A DNA stretch of 64,000 nucleotides, from the NCBI GenBank assembly GCA_963780635.1, contig CAWACW010000018.1:124001-188000 (forward strand), written 5' to 3'. The notes under the pieces were generated by a model, which saw only the letters and a program-made list of their open reading frames with translations, had not been told where the DNA came from and searched no databases. Each line of letters begins with the position of its first letter. Positions within the stretch are counted from its first letter, which is position 1. A program made the translations under genes and the position numbers. This document shows positions 42,721-51,897 of the stretch, one piece after another. Origin of the DNA: DATEPR01 sp963780635 (GTDB taxonomy: Bacteria > Actinomycetota > Actinomycetes > Mycobacteriales > Pseudonocardiaceae).

Positions 42721-43242
42721 ATGACCTCCCTGGCCGGACGTGAGCTGGCCGCGCTACGCGGTGTGCAGGCGACGCTGGGTCACGAACCTGTGGTCCGCGT
42801 CGCCAGGGCCATGTCCCTGTTCGGTGAGCACAGCGCGGGCTGGTTCGCGCTCGGCCTGGTGGGTGCCGCGGTGGACCGGGACCGGCGGCGTCAGTGGCTC
42901 GGCGCCGCTGCCGGTGTGGTGGCGGCGCACGCGGCATCCATCCTGGTCAAACGGGTGGTCCGCAGGCCGCGACCGGACGATCCGGGCGTGCGCGTGCTGG
43001 TCGGCACACCCAGCAGACTGAGTTTCCCGTCCTCCCACGCGGCGTCCACCACGGCGGCCGCCGTGCTCTACGGCGGCCTCACCCGCCGTCGCGCCGCGGC
43101 GACGGTGATTCCCCCGATGTTGGTGTCGCGCGTAATCCTTGGTGTCCACTATCCGACAGACGTGGTGGCGGGCTCCGTGCTGGGAGCGGCCGTGGGGGGA
43201 GTCGTACTGCGATGGTTGCGCAGGGAGCGGAGAGTGACATGA
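42721..43242 (+). CDS. PAP2-family phosphatase (probable DPPR phosphatase, Rv3807c type)
   Basis: This 173-residue small membrane phosphatase has the three PAP2 motifs: KRVVRRPRPDD (about 78-88), PSSHAAS (about 102-108) and SRVILGVHYPTD (about 135-146). It has about four hydrophobic segments. In mycobacteria the equivalent protein removes the 5-phosphate from decaprenyl-phosphoryl-5-phosphoribose before DprE1/DprE2 act. The start is 16 bases after glf, and its stop overlaps the ubiA start (ATGA), which fits one operon. Confidence 0.9.
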   Translation: MTSLAGRELAALRGVQATLGHEPVVRVARAMSLFGEHSAGWFALGLVGAAVDRDRRRQWLGAAAGVVAAHAASILVKRVVRRPRPDDPGVRVLVGTPSRLSFPSSHAASTTAAAVLYGGLTRRRAAATVIPPMLVSRVILGVHYPTDVVAGSVLGAAVGGVVLRWLRRERRVT

Positions 43243-44156
43243 CCGACGTCCGGCCTGTTCCGACGGAACAGGCACCGCGGCGCACCGTGACCGGCATGGC
43301 CGCGGGCCTGGTGCGCACCGCACGGCCCCGGCAGTGGCTGAAGAACGTGCTCGTGCTCGCCGCGCCCTTCGGCGCCGGCCGGCTGTCCGACGGCCCCGTG
43401 CTGCTGTCCGCACTGGTCGCGTTCGTCGCGTTCTGTCTCGCCGCCTCCGCCATCTACCTGATCAACGACGCCAAGGACGTGGACGCCGACCGGGCCCACC
43501 CGACGAAGCGCAACCGTCCTATCGCGGCAGGCATCGTGCCGGTTCCGCTGGCGCTGACCACCGGCGCCGTGCTGCTGCTGGCCGCGCTCGGCGTGGCACT
43601 CACCCAGAACTGGCGGCTGCTGGTCGTCATCGCCGTCTACGAAGCGGTCCAGCTGGGCTACTGCTTCGGGCTCAAGCACGAACCCGTGATCGACCTGTGC
43701 ATCGTCGCGTCCGGCTTCCTGCTGCGCGCGATCGCCGGTGGTGTCGCGGCGGGCGTGCCGATGTCGCAGTGGTTCCTGCTGGCCACCGCGTTCGGCTCGC
43801 TGTTCATGGTGTCCGGGAAGCGGTACGCCGAGATCCGGCTCTACGAGACAACGGGCGCCGAGATCCGGGCATCCCTGCGCAAGTACTCGTCGAGCTACCT
43901 GCGGTTCGTCTGGGCGACGTCGGTGGCGATCGTCATCACGATGTACGGCCTGTGGGCGTTCGACCTGCACCAGCTGTCCAGGTCGGAATGGTCGGTCGTG
44001 TCCATCGTGCCGTTCGTCGTCGCGCTGCTGCGCTACGCGGTGGACGTGGACGGCGGCAAGGCGGGCGAGCCCGAGGAGATCGTGCTGCACGACCGGGTGC
44101 TGCAGATCCTCGGCGTCAGCTGGGTGCTCACCCTGGTACTGGCCTTCTACGCCTGA
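43239..44156 (+). CDS. ubiA: Decaprenyl-phosphate phosphoribosyltransferase (UbiA family)
   Basis: This 305-residue polytopic prenyltransferase-fold enzyme transfers 5-phosphoribosyl from PRPP to decaprenyl phosphate, the first committed step to decaprenyl-phosphoryl-arabinose. The Asp-rich motif INDAKDVDADRAHPTKRNRPI (given in parts: NDAKDVDAD and HPTKRNRPI) lies around residues 77-97. Nine hydrophobic helices can be counted. R-P-R-Q-W-L-K-N at the N-terminus is typical of this branch. The ATG at 43239 overlaps the PAP2 stop. The operon is convergent with dprE2-dprE1, which act next in the pathway. Confidence 0.94.
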   Translation: MTDVRPVPTEQAPRRTVTGMAAGLVRTARPRQWLKNVLVLAAPFGAGRLSDGPVLLSALVAFVAFCLAASAIYLINDAKDVDADRAHPTKRNRPIAAGIVPVPLALTTGAVLLLAALGVALTQNWRLLVVIAVYEAVQLGYCFGLKHEPVIDLCIVASGFLLRAIAGGVAAGVPMSQWFLLATAFGSLFMVSGKRYAEIRLYETTGAEIRASLRKYSSSYLRFVWATSVAIVITMYGLWAFDLHQLSRSEWSVVSIVPFVVALLRYAVDVDGGKAGEPEEIVLHDRVLQILGVSWVLTLVLAFYA

Positions 44157-44189
44157 CCCGACCGGGCCAGGCGTACCCGCCGGTGAGCC

Positions 44190-44945
44190 TCAGACCGGCA
44201 GCTTGCGGAACACCGGTCGCGGCAGGTGCCGCAGCACGCTCATCACCCAGCGCATCGGGCTGGGCGCCCACGCCTGCTCCTTGCGGTCGCGCACCGCGGC
44301 CACGACCACGTCGGCCACCTGCCCTGCCGTCTGGGACAGCGGGGCGGCCTTCAGCCCGGCGGTCATCCGCGTCTTGACGAAACCGGGCCGGATCACCGAC
44401 ACGTACACCCCGCTGGGCTTGAGCGCGTCGGTCAGCCCCGTGTAGAAGCTGTCCAGGCCCGCCTTGGTCGACCCGTACACGAAGTTCGACCGGCGCGGCC
44501 GTTCCCCGGCCACCGACGACATCGCGACCAGCGACCCGTGGCCCTGGCGGCTCATCCGGTCGGCCAGCGCCACGCCGACGGTCACCGCACCCACGTAGTT
44601 GACCTCGGCCAGCTCGCGGGCGGCGTCGACGTTGGTCCAGGCGGTCTCCTGGTCGCCGAGCAGCCCGAACGCGACCAGCGCGACGTCGATGTCGCCGTCG
44701 GTGAAGGCCTTCTCCACCACCTCGGCGTGCGTCTGCGGCTTGCGCGCGTCGAACGGCAGCACCGCCACCGTGCAGCCCGCGGTGCGCAGCCGCTGCGCGG
44801 CGTCGTCCAGCCGGCCGCCCGGCCGCCCGGCGAGCACCACCCGCAGCGGCCGGGACCGCGCGAACTTCTCGGCGACGGCAAGGCCGATCTCCGAGGTGCC
44901 GCCGAGCAGCAGCAGGGACTGGGGGTTGCCAACGGCGTCGATCAC
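44190..44945 (-). CDS. dprE2: Decaprenylphosphoryl-2-keto-ribose reductase
   Basis: DprE2 reduces the 2-keto intermediate made by DprE1 to decaprenyl-phosphoryl-arabinose using NADH. The 251-residue SDR has GGTSEIGLAVAEKFA at the N-terminus, SSVAGERPRRSNFVYGSTKAG carrying the Ser-Tyr-Lys triad, and the C-terminal SPMRWVMSVLRHLPRPVFRKLPV (in parts) typical of DprE2. The GTG at 44945 overlaps the dprE1 stop by four bases (GTGA), so the subunits are cotranslated. Confidence 0.94.
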   Translation of the reverse strand: MIDAVGNPQSLLLLGGTSEIGLAVAEKFARSRPLRVVLAGRPGGRLDDAAQRLRTAGCTVAVLPFDARKPQTHAEVVEKAFTDGDIDVALVAFGLLGDQETAWTNVDAARELAEVNYVGAVTVGVALADRMSRQGHGSLVAMSSVAGERPRRSNFVYGSTKAGLDSFYTGLTDALKPSGVYVSVIRPGFVKTRMTAGLKAAPLSQTAGQVADVVVAAVRDRKEQAWAPSPMRWVMSVLRHLPRPVFRKLPV

Positions 44946-46303
44946 AGGGCCAGCCTTCGGGACATGTCGGAGGAGAAGATTCCGGTCGGGTCGACGGCGG
45001 CCCGCACCTTGCGCCACTCGTCGATGCGGGGGTACATCCGCTGCAGCGCGTCCGGCGTGGTGCGGGACTCCTTCGCCAGGTACAGCCGCCCGTTCGCGGC
45101 CAGCACGATGTCGTCGAGCCGGTCGCACAGCTCGTGCAGGCCGGCCCGCACCGGGAAGTCCGCGCACAGCGTCCAGCCGGGCGTCGGGAACGACAGCGGC
45201 GCGCGGTTGCCCGCGCCGAACCGCTTGAGCACGTTGAGCACCGAGACGTGACCGGAGTTCGCGATCGTGCGCACGGCCTCGCGCAGCGCGTCCTCGGCAC
45301 CGAAGGGCACCACGAACTGGTACTGCAGGAAACCGCGCGGCCCGTAGCCGCGGTTCCAGTTGCCCGCGATGTCCAGCGGGTGCAGGAACTGCGTGATGTT
45401 CTGCACCGCGGCCGCCTTCGTGGGCGATTTGCGGTACCAGACCTCGGAGAACATCTTCGCCGTGACGCGGTTGAGCAGGCCGGAGGGGAACACGTCCGGC
45501 ACGTTGAGCAGCTGCGGCGCGTCGAACTTCAGCGGTTCCGCGCGCTTGCTCGCGGGCAGGTCGGCGACGGTGGCGTGGTTGGCCCGGGTCAGGATGCCGC
45601 GGCCCAGGTGCGTGCCGGTGCTCACCGCGTCGAACCAGGACACGGACTCGACGTAGTTCTCGTCCCCGGTGGACTGTCGGGCCATCAGCTCGTCCAGCGA
45701 GCCGAGCTGGTCGGTGTCCACCAGGAAGTACGCCGTTTCGACGTGGTTCACGTGCAGCGTGGCGCCGAGCACCACGCCGGTCAGGCCCATGCCGCCCACG
45801 GTCGCCCAGAACAGGTCGGCGTCCGGTCCGTCCGGTGTCAGCGTGCGGATCTCGCCGTCCGCGGTCGCGAGGTCCAGCGACCGCACGTGGTTGCCGAAGC
45901 TGCCCTCGACGTGGTGCGCCTTGCCGTGGATGTCCGAACCGATCGCGCCACCCACGGTGACCTGGCGGGTACCGGGCAGCACCGGCAGCCACAGTCCGTG
46001 CGGCAGCAGCTCGCGCATCAGTGTGTCCAGGCTCACGCCGGCGTCCACCGTCACGACACCTGCCCGCGCGTCGATGGTGTGAATCCGGTCCAGACCGGTC
46101 ATCTCGATGACGATGCCGCCGGAGTTCTGTGCCGGATCGCCGTACGAGCGGCCCAGACCCCGTGCCAGGACGCCCCGTTCGCCCGCCGCGCGGATCGCGT
46201 CCACGACACCCTGGCGGCTGGTCGGCGTCACGACGTCGGCGACGGACGGCGACGTCCGGCCCCAGCCGGTCAACAGTCGCGGTTGCCCCAGTACGTGTTC
46301 CAC
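44942..46303 (-). CDS. dprE1: Decaprenylphosphoryl-beta-D-ribose 2-oxidase
   Basis: DprE1 is the FAD enzyme that oxidises decaprenyl-phosphoryl-ribose, the target of benzothiazinones in M. tuberculosis. The 453-residue protein has an N-terminal PCMH FAD domain (ARGLGRSYGDPAQNSGG; GGAIGSDIHGKAHH) and a C-terminal substrate domain with VLKRFGAGNRAPLSFP and PGWTLCADFPV. Cys380 in the last segment corresponds to the drug-reactive cysteine (Cys387 in M. tuberculosis). The GTG at 46303 is the start nearest the conserved N-terminus. The frame can be extended 22 codons without homology. Confidence 0.96.
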   Translation of the reverse strand: MEHVLGQPRLLTGWGRTSPSVADVVTPTSRQGVVDAIRAAGERGVLARGLGRSYGDPAQNSGGIVIEMTGLDRIHTIDARAGVVTVDAGVSLDTLMRELLPHGLWLPVLPGTRQVTVGGAIGSDIHGKAHHVEGSFGNHVRSLDLATADGEIRTLTPDGPDADLFWATVGGMGLTGVVLGATLHVNHVETAYFLVDTDQLGSLDELMARQSTGDENYVESVSWFDAVSTGTHLGRGILTRANHATVADLPASKRAEPLKFDAPQLLNVPDVFPSGLLNRVTAKMFSEVWYRKSPTKAAAVQNITQFLHPLDIAGNWNRGYGPRGFLQYQFVVPFGAEDALREAVRTIANSGHVSVLNVLKRFGAGNRAPLSFPTPGWTLCADFPVRAGLHELCDRLDDIVLAANGRLYLAKESRTTPDALQRMYPRIDEWRKVRAAVDPTGIFSSDMSRRLAL

Positions 46304-46413
46304 CGGGGCAAGGGTATCGGGTGTGCCGGGTGACCGCGGGTGCGAGCCGGATAACGGACACTCATACACTCGCGATGAACATCGGTGAGGCGCGCGGGCG
46401 GAAAGGTGACGGA

Positions 46414-46875
46414 ATGGTAACCGTGCAAGTGGATCCGGTGCGTCGCGGCCTCGTGGACCAAGCGCTTCGCTTCGTGGTCTTCGGTGTCCTGTCCGCCGGC
46501 GTCGACTTCGGCGTCTACCAGTTGTTCCTGCACATCGGCACCTGGGCCGATCTGGCCAAGGCCATCAGCTTCGTCTGCGGCACCGTCACCGCGTACCTGC
46601 TCAATCGCAGGTGGACATTCGACTCCGACGGCGGCGCCGCTCCGGCGACCCGCTTCGCCCTGCTGTACTCCACCACGTTCTTCGTCAACGTGGGCGTGAA
46701 CGCGCTGGGCCTGCACCTGCTGGCCGGACGCAGCTGGCAGGTCCCGGTCGCCTGGGTCATCGCGCAGGCGGTGGCCACCGTGATCAATTTCGTGATGCTG
46801 CGCGCCGTCGTGTTCCGCGACACGCCCGGGCGCGCACAGGAGCTTGTTTCCAGCACCGGATCTGCGGAGGACTGA
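46414..46875 (+). CDS. GtrA-family membrane protein (Rv3789-like)
   Basis: This 153-residue four-helix membrane protein has RFVVFGVLSAGVDFGVYQLFL as helix one, FVCGTVTAYLLNRRWTF (the GtrA N-R-x-W-T-F motif), and two further helices ending VINFVMLRAVVF. Such proteins move polyprenyl-linked sugars or anchor arabinosyltransferases. Rv3789 next to dprE1 in mycobacteria is the clear parallel. ATG 46414 (with GGAAAGG upstream) is preferred over ATG 46375, because a TACACT -10-like hexamer ends at 46370. The gene diverges from dprE1. Confidence 0.88.
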   Translation: MVTVQVDPVRRGLVDQALRFVVFGVLSAGVDFGVYQLFLHIGTWADLAKAISFVCGTVTAYLLNRRWTFDSDGGAAPATRFALLYSTTFFVNVGVNALGLHLLAGRSWQVPVAWVIAQAVATVINFVMLRAVVFRDTPGRAQELVSSTGSAED

Positions 46876-46882
46876 CGGCGCG

Positions 46883-48811
46883 ATGGCCAGTACCTACCAG
46901 CGTGGCGACGAGATGGATGTGACGGTGGCAGGTTCGCAGTCCGCACGCGCCACCGATACCCCGCACCGGCCCGCCGGGCAACTGCTCGCGGCGCGCGGCC
47001 TGTTCACCGGACCGGCCCAGCAGGTGCCCACCGACCTGTACGCGAAGGTCGTCACCGGCGTCGTCGAGCGTGCCCGGCACTCGGTACGCCTCGACCCGCA
47101 CGCCACGGTGTCCACCAACACCTACTTCGGCCGGTTCCCGGCCAGCTACTGGCAGCGCTGGACCACGGTGACGGAGGTGCAGGTCGAGCTGGACTGCACC
47201 GGCACCGGCGAGATCAGCGTGCTGGCGTCCGACTCGGTCGGCGATCGCCGGCTGATCACCGCCGAGCACGTCGACACCGCCACCACCCGCACGGTCCGCC
47301 TGGTCGCGCCGGTGGACAAGTTCGTGGACGGCGGCGCGCTGTGGCTGGAGATCACCGCGGGCGACGCCGAGCTGCGGGTGCAGCGCGTGCACTGGACGGT
47401 GTCCTCGCCCGATCAGGTCGTCCCGGCCAACATCGTGATCTGCACCCATAACCGCGTCGACGACTGCCTGACCACGCTCGCCGCACTCGCCGACGACCCA
47501 TTGGCCCTCGCCACCGTGCGCACGCTGTACGTGGTCGACCAGGGCAGCGACCCGGTCGAGTCGCGGCCGCGGTTCGCCGAGCTGGCCGAGGCGCTGGCGG
47601 ACAAGCTGAACTACCTCCGCCAGCCCAACCTCGGCGGCTCCGGCGGCTTCACCCGTGGCCTCTACGAGTCCACCGTGCCGGGCAGCGACCCGGTCAACGT
47701 CGTGTTCATGGACGACGACGTGCTGTGCGAGCCCGAGGTGACGATCCGGCTGACCGCGTTCGCCAACCGCCTGGCCGAGCCGGCCATCGTCGGCGCCCAG
47801 ATGCTCAACCTGCTGCACCCCAGCCAGCTGCTGGCCCCCGCCGAGCACGCCGACCTGGCGCACATGCTGCCCGGCCAGATGATGATGGACAGCAAGCTGA
47901 ACGTGGACCTGCTGGCCACCAAGAAGGACGGCCGCTCCACCATCGAGGAGAAGCGGCTGGACGCCGGCTACAACGGCTGGTGGTGCTGCCTGATCCCCTC
48001 GGCGCTGGCCGAGGCCGTCGGCTACCCGCTGCCGTTCTTCTTCCAGTGGGACGACGTCGAGTACGGCTACCGCGCCCGCAAGCGCGGCTACGCCACCGTG
48101 ACACTCCCCGGCGCTGGCCTGTGGCACGCGGACTTCCACTGGAAGGACTGGGACGAGTGGCACCGTTACTTCAACATGCGCAACGGCATGATCACCGCGG
48201 CGCTGCACCACCGGTTCGATCCGAAGCGGGTGGCCGGGGTGCTGGCCACCGACCTGGCCCACTACCTGGTCGGCATGCAGTACGGCCTGGCGGCGACGCT
48301 GATCAAGGCCGTCGAGGACTTCCTGCGCGGCCCGGACATGCTGGCCGACGGGGGTGTCGCGGCCGTCGGTGAGATCCGCGCGCTGCGCGCTCAGTACCCG
48401 GAGACCATCGCGCACCCGGCCACCGAGGTGCCCGGCCTGCGGCCCGGCCAGGCCACCGAGATCCCGGCCGGCCCGCCGCCCGCCATCGAGGGCATGGTGC
48501 TGCTCAAGCGCGTGGTCTTCCAACTGCTCGACCGCGGCCCGCGGCACGTCGGCACAGTGAGGGCGGGTGACGCCCGCTGGTGGCACGTGTCGCTGTTCGA
48601 CACCGCCGTGGTCACCGACATGTCCCAGGAGGGCGTGCGGGTGCGTCACCGGGACAAGGCCACCATGCTGCGCCTGGCCAGGCGCGGCTTATCCGTGCTG
48701 ACGCGGCTGGTCCGCGAGGGTGCCGGCGTCCGGGAGCGATACCGCCACGCCGCCGGTGGACTCGCGAGCCGGGAGTCCTGGACACGGCTGTACCGTCAGT
48801 CCGAGCACTGA
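46883..48811 (+). CDS. GlfT2-like galactofuranosyltransferase, paralogue
   Basis: This 642-residue family 2 glycosyltransferase has the GlfT2 plan. An N-terminal beta-sandwich (residues about 50-175; NTYFGRFPASYWQRWTTV) leads into a GT-A domain (about 180-430) with IVICTHNRVDDCLTTLAAL, QPNLGGSGGFTRGLYES, the metal site FMDDDV and the acidic QWDDVEYGYRARKRG. A helical C-terminal part follows. It is related to, but clearly divergent from, the next gene. Histidines usually present in the acceptor site (WHAD) are retained. It may extend galactan with a different linkage or act on another glycan. ATG 46883 lies 8 bases after the GtrA stop. Confidence 0.88.
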   Translation: MASTYQRGDEMDVTVAGSQSARATDTPHRPAGQLLAARGLFTGPAQQVPTDLYAKVVTGVVERARHSVRLDPHATVSTNTYFGRFPASYWQRWTTVTEVQVELDCTGTGEISVLASDSVGDRRLITAEHVDTATTRTVRLVAPVDKFVDGGALWLEITAGDAELRVQRVHWTVSSPDQVVPANIVICTHNRVDDCLTTLAALADDPLALATVRTLYVVDQGSDPVESRPRFAELAEALADKLNYLRQPNLGGSGGFTRGLYESTVPGSDPVNVVFMDDDVLCEPEVTIRLTAFANRLAEPAIVGAQMLNLLHPSQLLAPAEHADLAHMLPGQMMMDSKLNVDLLATKKDGRSTIEEKRLDAGYNGWWCCLIPSALAEAVGYPLPFFFQWDDVEYGYRARKRGYATVTLPGAGLWHADFHWKDWDEWHRYFNMRNGMITAALHHRFDPKRVAGVLATDLAHYLVGMQYGLAATLIKAVEDFLRGPDMLADGGVAAVGEIRALRAQYPETIAHPATEVPGLRPGQATEIPAGPPPAIEGMVLLKRVVFQLLDRGPRHVGTVRAGDARWWHVSLFDTAVVTDMSQEGVRVRHRDKATMLRLARRGLSVLTRLVREGAGVRERYRHAAGGLASRESWTRLYRQSEH

Positions 48812-48862
48812 CCCCGATCGCGTGCCGTGACCGCGCGTGCGCGCTGGAGGATTGATCTACCG

Positions 48863-50823
48863 ATGGCGAGCAGGACGGCCGAGCACACGCAGCACAGCGA
48901 GAGTTCCCGCACCCCCGATCCGGCCGCCGTGGCATCGGCGGTTCATGCCGCCGGCCCGTCCGGTGCGCTGCTGCAGCGGATCATCTCGCCGCGACCCGGT
49001 GACCCGCTGGACGTCCGGTCGCTGTACCTGGACGAGGCGAAGTCGAACCTCAAGCGCAGTCGCGCACTCGAGCGCACCGGCCTGGAGATCCCGGCCGAGT
49101 CCGAGGTGTCCTTCGCCGCGTACTTCAACGCGTTCCCGGCCAGCTACTGGCGTCGCTGGACGACGCTGGACACCGTCCAGCTGCGGTTGCGGGTGGACAA
49201 CCCGTGCCGCGTCGACGTGTACCGGTCCAAGTCCGACGGCACCCAGATCCACGTCCGCGGCAAGGTCGTCGACGGTGGCGACCTCGTGGTGTTCGACCTG
49301 GACCTGACGCCGTTCGAGGACGGCGGCTGGTACTGGTTCGACGTCACCACCGAGAACCAGGACGTCACGCTCACCGGCAGCGGCTGGTACGCCCCCCAGG
49401 AAGCCCCCGGGCGCTCCTCGGTCGCGATCGCCATCACCACCTTCAACCGGCCCGACGACTGCGTCAACGCGCTGGCCACCATCGGCGAGGACCCGCTGGT
49501 GCTGGCCTCGGTCAGCGCGGTGATCGTGGCCGACCAGGGCAGCAAGAAGATCCGGGACGCGGACGGGTTCCGCGCGGCCGCCGAGGTGCTCGGCGACCGG
49601 CTGCGGGTCATCGAACAGGGCAACCTGGGCGGCTCCGGGGGCTTCGCCCGCGGCATGTACGAGGCTGTGACCAGCACCGACTGTGAGCAGATCCTGGTCA
49701 TGGACGACGACATCGTGATCGAGCCGGACTCGATCCTGCGGTCCCTGGCATTCTCCCGGTTCGCCGAGCACCCGATGCTGGTCGGCGGCCAGATGCTCAA
49801 CCTGCAGGCCCGCTCCCGGCTGCACTCGATGGGCGAGGTCGTCGACCCGGGCATCTTCATGTGGCGGGCCGCGCCCAACGTCGAGTACGGCCACGACTTC
49901 GCGCAGGAGCCGCTGCGGGACGAGGAGTCCGCGGATCTGCACCGCCGGATCGACGTGGACTACAACGGCTGGTGGATGTGCCTGATCCCGCGCTCGATCG
50001 TCGAGGAGCAGGGTCTGCCGCTGCCACTGTTCATCAAGTGGGACGACGCCGAGTACGGCCTGCGGGCCGGCCGCGCCGGCTACCCGACGGCCAGCCTGCC
50101 CGGCGTGGCCATCTGGCACATGCCCTGGTCGGACAAGGACGACGCGACCGACTGGCAGGCGTACTTCCACCTGCGCAACCGGCTCGTGGTGGCCGCCATG
50201 TACGCGCACTGGGCCCAGCCGACCGGCCTGCTCAAGCACAGCCTGAAGAGCACGTTCAAGCACCTGCTGTCGCTGGAGTACTCGACGGTGGCGCTGCAGG
50301 ATCGGGCCATCCAGGACTTCCTGGCGGGCCCGCAGCGGCTGTTCGACCTGCTGCCCACCGCGCTGCCCGAGGTGCGCGCCCAGCGGGCCGAGTTCGACGA
50401 CGGCCGCGTGCTGGCGTCGGCCCGGCAGCTGCCGCTGCCGACGATGGACGCGGTGCGCGCCGAGCGGTTCCTCAAGCCGCCGACGAACCCGGTGACCAAG
50501 ATCAAGACGCTGGCCGAGGGCCTGGTGCACAACCTGCTGCCCGCGAAGCCCGAGCACCACGAGCGCCCGCAGCTCAACATCGGCGCCCGCGATGCCCGCT
50601 GGTTCCTGCTGTCCCGGATCGACGGCGTCACGGTGGCCACTTCGGACGCCCGCGGTGTCGCGTTCCGCAAGCGCGACCCAGGACCTTCTGGATGCTGCTG
50701 TCCAAGTCGCTGCGCAGCCACCTGCAGCTGGCCCGCGAGTGGCCGAAGCTGCGCCGCCAGTACCGCAACGCCAAGCCCGAGCTGACGTCCGTGGAGTCCT
50801 GGGGCCGGATCTTCGGCCGCTGA
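48863..50823 (+). CDS. glfT2: Galactofuranosyltransferase GlfT2, with an apparent frameshift near the 3' end
   Basis: GlfT2 polymerises the galactan chain of arabinogalactan from UDP-Galf. The protein matches the mycobacterial enzyme along its length: EVSFAAYFNAFPASYWRRWTT, QGNLGGSGGFARGMYEA, VMDDDI, DVDYNGWWMCLIPR, FIKWDDAEYGLRAG and IWHMPWSDKDDA. The reading frame from ATG 48863 would end at 50785 with an unrelated Cys/Arg/Ser-rich tail after FRKRDP. In the next frame from about 50680 the expected C-terminus (TFWMLLSKSLRSHLQLARE ... ESWGRIFGR) continues to the stop at 50823. A single base is missing in the CCC run at 50677-50679, either a real mutation or a sequencing slip. Corrected length is about 653 residues. 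Confidence 0.9.
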
Positions 50824-50849
50824 GCTGCAGGCCGGGGGGCTCGGGTGGG

Positions 50850-51116
50850 TCAGAGCATGCCCGCGCCCTCCCTGGCCGGCGCGCCGTAGATCTGGCCGAT
50901 GGCCGGAGTGGCGTCCACGAGCGCGGCCTGCACGTGCGCGAAGTTCACCGCGACCGAGGAGCCGTTCGCAGCAGTGATCGTCTCCACCTGGCCGTTGCGG
51001 ATCAGTTCGGGCAGGCTCGCGGCCACGTCGTCGACGGCGTCACTCGGCAGCACGATCAGCAGCGGTTCCCGGCCGCCGGACAGGTGCAGGACGAGTGCGC
51101 GCTTCGGTTTGTTCAT
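50850..51116 (-). CDS. Small unknown protein
   Basis: I do not recognise this 88-residue protein. It starts MNKPKRALVLHLSGGREPLLIVLPSDAV (cited in parts: MNKPKRALVLHLSGG) with a long alternating hydrophobic pattern and ends with GQIYGAPAREGAGML. No membrane segment or signal is present. The alternation of strands with AVDDVAASLPELIRNG as a helix suggests a small alpha/beta domain. It lies alone on the minus strand between glfT2 and a TetR gene. ATG 51116 is chosen. The longer frame to 51185 has no ribosome site. Codon use is normal, so it is probably a real gene. Confidence 0.65.
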   Translation of the reverse strand: MNKPKRALVLHLSGGREPLLIVLPSDAVDDVAASLPELIRNGQVETITAANGSSVAVNFAHVQAALVDATPAIGQIYGAPAREGAGML

Positions 51117-51290
51117 AGTGCCGACTCCACCAGTGGCCGGTGGCATCGGCAAGCCACGTTCGCCGCGGGCGCACGCGACGGCCACCGATTGCGCTCAGGG
51201 CGTAACCGCGGGTGTCGATGCGACCCGCGACACGCATCCGGACACCCCGACCGGACCTGGTCGTTTCGTTCCGGTGAGAAACTGTTCGGC

Positions 51291-51884
51291 GTGAGCTCGG
51301 TTTCGTCACACCCTGACCCGCGGTTGATCGCCGCCGCACTCGACTGTTTCCTGAGCTTCGGAGTCCGCAAGACCTCGTTGACGGACGTCGCGGATCGGGC
51401 AGGCGTGTCGAGAGCGACCGCCTACCGGATGTTTCATGACAAGAACGGCCTGGTCAAGGCGGTGGCCGAGGCCGAGGTCGGCAGGTTCCTGCTCCGCCTG
51501 GACGAGGCGGTCACCTGGGAGGCCCCGCTGGCCGACGCGCTGGAGCAGGCGATCACGTTCACTCTTCGCTACCTGTCCGATCACGCCGTGTTGCAGCGGC
51601 TGATCGCCAGGGAGCCGGAGCAGCTCACCGACGTCGTCGTGCCGCGGCCTGGCGAGCCGTCGCTGGTGCAGGAACTGCTGCCCGCCGTCGTGGAACGCTT
51701 CGTGCGCACCCACCACGACGTGCTGCGGGTACCCATCGACCAGGCCGCCGAATGGCTGCTGCGGATGGCCATCAGCATGCTGCTCTCACCCAGCACGACG
51801 CTGCCCGACCCGAGGGCCGTGGCCGACCTGCTGATCGCCGGCATGGTCTCCGAGACGACCGCCGTGGAATCGGAGGGCAGCTGA
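51291..51884 (+). CDS. TetR-family transcriptional regulator
   Basis: This 197-residue protein has an N-terminal helix-turn-helix (about 5-52: LIAAALDCFLSFGVRKTSLTDVADRAGVSRATAYRMF, given in parts: TSLTDVADRAGVSRATAYRMF contains the recognition helix) and an all-helical C-terminal ligand domain. It converges on the GlfT1-like gene. GTG 51291 is taken because the open frame upstream runs into glfT2 without homology. The target may be nearby cell-wall genes or unrelated; nothing in the sequence decides this. Confidence 0.85.
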   Translation: MSSVSSHPDPRLIAAALDCFLSFGVRKTSLTDVADRAGVSRATAYRMFHDKNGLVKAVAEAEVGRFLLRLDEAVTWEAPLADALEQAITFTLRYLSDHAVLQRLIAREPEQLTDVVVPRPGEPSLVQELLPAVVERFVRTHHDVLRVPIDQAAEWLLRMAISMLLSPSTTLPDPRAVADLLIAGMVSETTAVESEGS

Positions 51885-51897
51885 GCGGGGACCGTGC

